A stretch of 64,000 nucleotides of DNA from Candidatus Binatia bacterium (lineage in GTDB: Bacteria > Desulfobacterota > Binatia > UBA12015), in the NCBI GenBank assembly GCA_029243485.1, contig JAQWRY010000053.1, positions 1 to 64,000 of the forward strand, written 5' to 3'. Below, piece after piece: positions 63,673 through 64,000 of this stretch. The position numbers were made by a program, and so were the translations under genes. The notes below the pieces were generated by a model. It was not told the DNA's origin, did no database searches, and worked only from the letters and a program-made list of their open reading frames with translations. Numbering within the stretch: position 1 is the first letter of the stretch; every line of letters begins with the position of its first letter.

Positions 63673-64000
63673 CTAAGCCTGCGAATTTGCGGCGGCGGGC
63701 ACGCGCAGAATCGCCCGCACCTCGTCGTGGAGCGCGGCGCTCGTTCCGATCCCGGAGCCGGCATCGATCCCGGCCTCGCCGTTCCAGCCCACGAAACGCC
63801 CGCCCGCGGCCTCGAGGATCGGCAGAACGGCGGCGATGTCCCACGGGTTCAGGAGCGGATCCAGCATGATCTGCGCGCGCCCCGAGACGACGAGCGCATA
63901 GCCGTAGCAATCGCCCCAGCCACGATAGCGCCCGACCCGATGTACCAGACGGTCGAAGTCGGCGTGCCGTTGGCCGAACTGCTCGTGCTTGATGTCGCTG
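63673..64000 (-). CDS. Inositol-monophosphatase-family phosphatase (HisN-like), 5' truncated by window end
   Basis: Only the C-terminal ~108 residues lie in the window; the frame is open to position 64000. RYRGWGDCYGYALVVSGRAQ and IMLDPLLNPWDIAAVLPILE, with EAAGGRFVGWNG, are the C-terminal metal-site and fold motifs (WD, GGRF) of the family. The DxNPWD-type motif and NG-ALHDEV ending resemble histidinol-phosphatase (HisN) members. With hisI-hisG about 10 kb away it could complete histidine synthesis, but an inositol or other phosphatase role is also possible. Confidence 0.85.
   Translation of the reverse strand, partial: SDIKHEQFGQRHADFDRLVHRVGRYRGWGDCYGYALVVSGRAQIMLDPLLNPWDIAAVLPILEAAGGRFVGWNGEAGIDAGSGIGTSAALHDEVRAILRVPAAANSQA

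Overview
This is a high-GC (roughly 65%) Gram-negative chromosomal segment, densely packed with housekeeping genes on both strands. No transposase, integrase, CRISPR array, rRNA or tRNA gene was recognised. A lipoprotein outer-membrane factor, LptE, LpxD and RND efflux genes indicate an outer membrane with LPS. The conserved runs (dnaX-ybaB-recR; rimP-nusA-ylxR-infB-rbfA-truB-rpsO-pnp-M16 peptidase-dut; DUF177-rpmF-plsX-fabD-fabG-acpP-glyA-nrdR-ribD-ribBA-ribH-nusB-leuS-lptE-holA facing rpsT) are of the kind seen in deltaproteobacterial or Desulfobacterota-like lineages. No closer placement can be made without a search.

Layout. 318-6043 (-): RND tripartite efflux operon. 6216-6650 (+): small cyclotransferase-fold protein. 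6677-10766 (-): secF, recR, ybaB, dnaX and a bacterial SRP RNA that abuts or overlaps the dnaX 5' end. 10822-12110 (-): pgsA and a lytic transglycosylase. 12294-13919 (+): nadB. 13923-18725 (-): purF, then strongly diverged PurL-like and PurQ-like genes, then dut. 18734-29092 (-): the translation and RNA-decay run from the M16 peptidase back to rimP. 29283-29942 (-): greA and a 56-codon membrane ORF. 30048-33484 (+): comF-type gene, methyltransferase, purN and a TPR/cold-shock fusion. 33487-35566 (-): glycosyltransferase, pyrD, glutaredoxin. 35617-36715 (+): mazG, rpsT. 36694-51429 (-): holA back to lpxD, holding tRNA charging, riboflavin, one-carbon and fatty-acid genes. 51514-53085 (+): small lipoprotein, hisI, hisG. 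53150-60733 (-): a run of nine genes with a sigma-54-type response regulator, a degenerate kinase-like protein, epimerase, glycosyltransferase, phosphodiesterase-fold lipoprotein, a four-cluster ferredoxin and two tiny membrane proteins. 61436-63127 (+): ilvD. 63260-64000 (-): a hypothetical gene and a truncated HisN-type phosphatase.

The most unusual thread is catalytic decay inside otherwise intact, well-packed operons. The PurQ-like protein has Gly where the nucleophilic Cys should be. Its PurL-like neighbour has lost the His/ATP motifs of the first half. The DHBP-synthase half of RibBA has lost its metal-binding acidic motif. The phosphodiesterase-fold lipoprotein lacks two metal ligands, and the kinase-like partner of the sigma-54 regulator lacks the ATP-binding boxes. 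The 53150-60733 locus is the best candidate for an undescribed system. It looks like a sigma-54-controlled envelope glycan or lipid modification module with an attached redox arm, but its function is inferred from context only.
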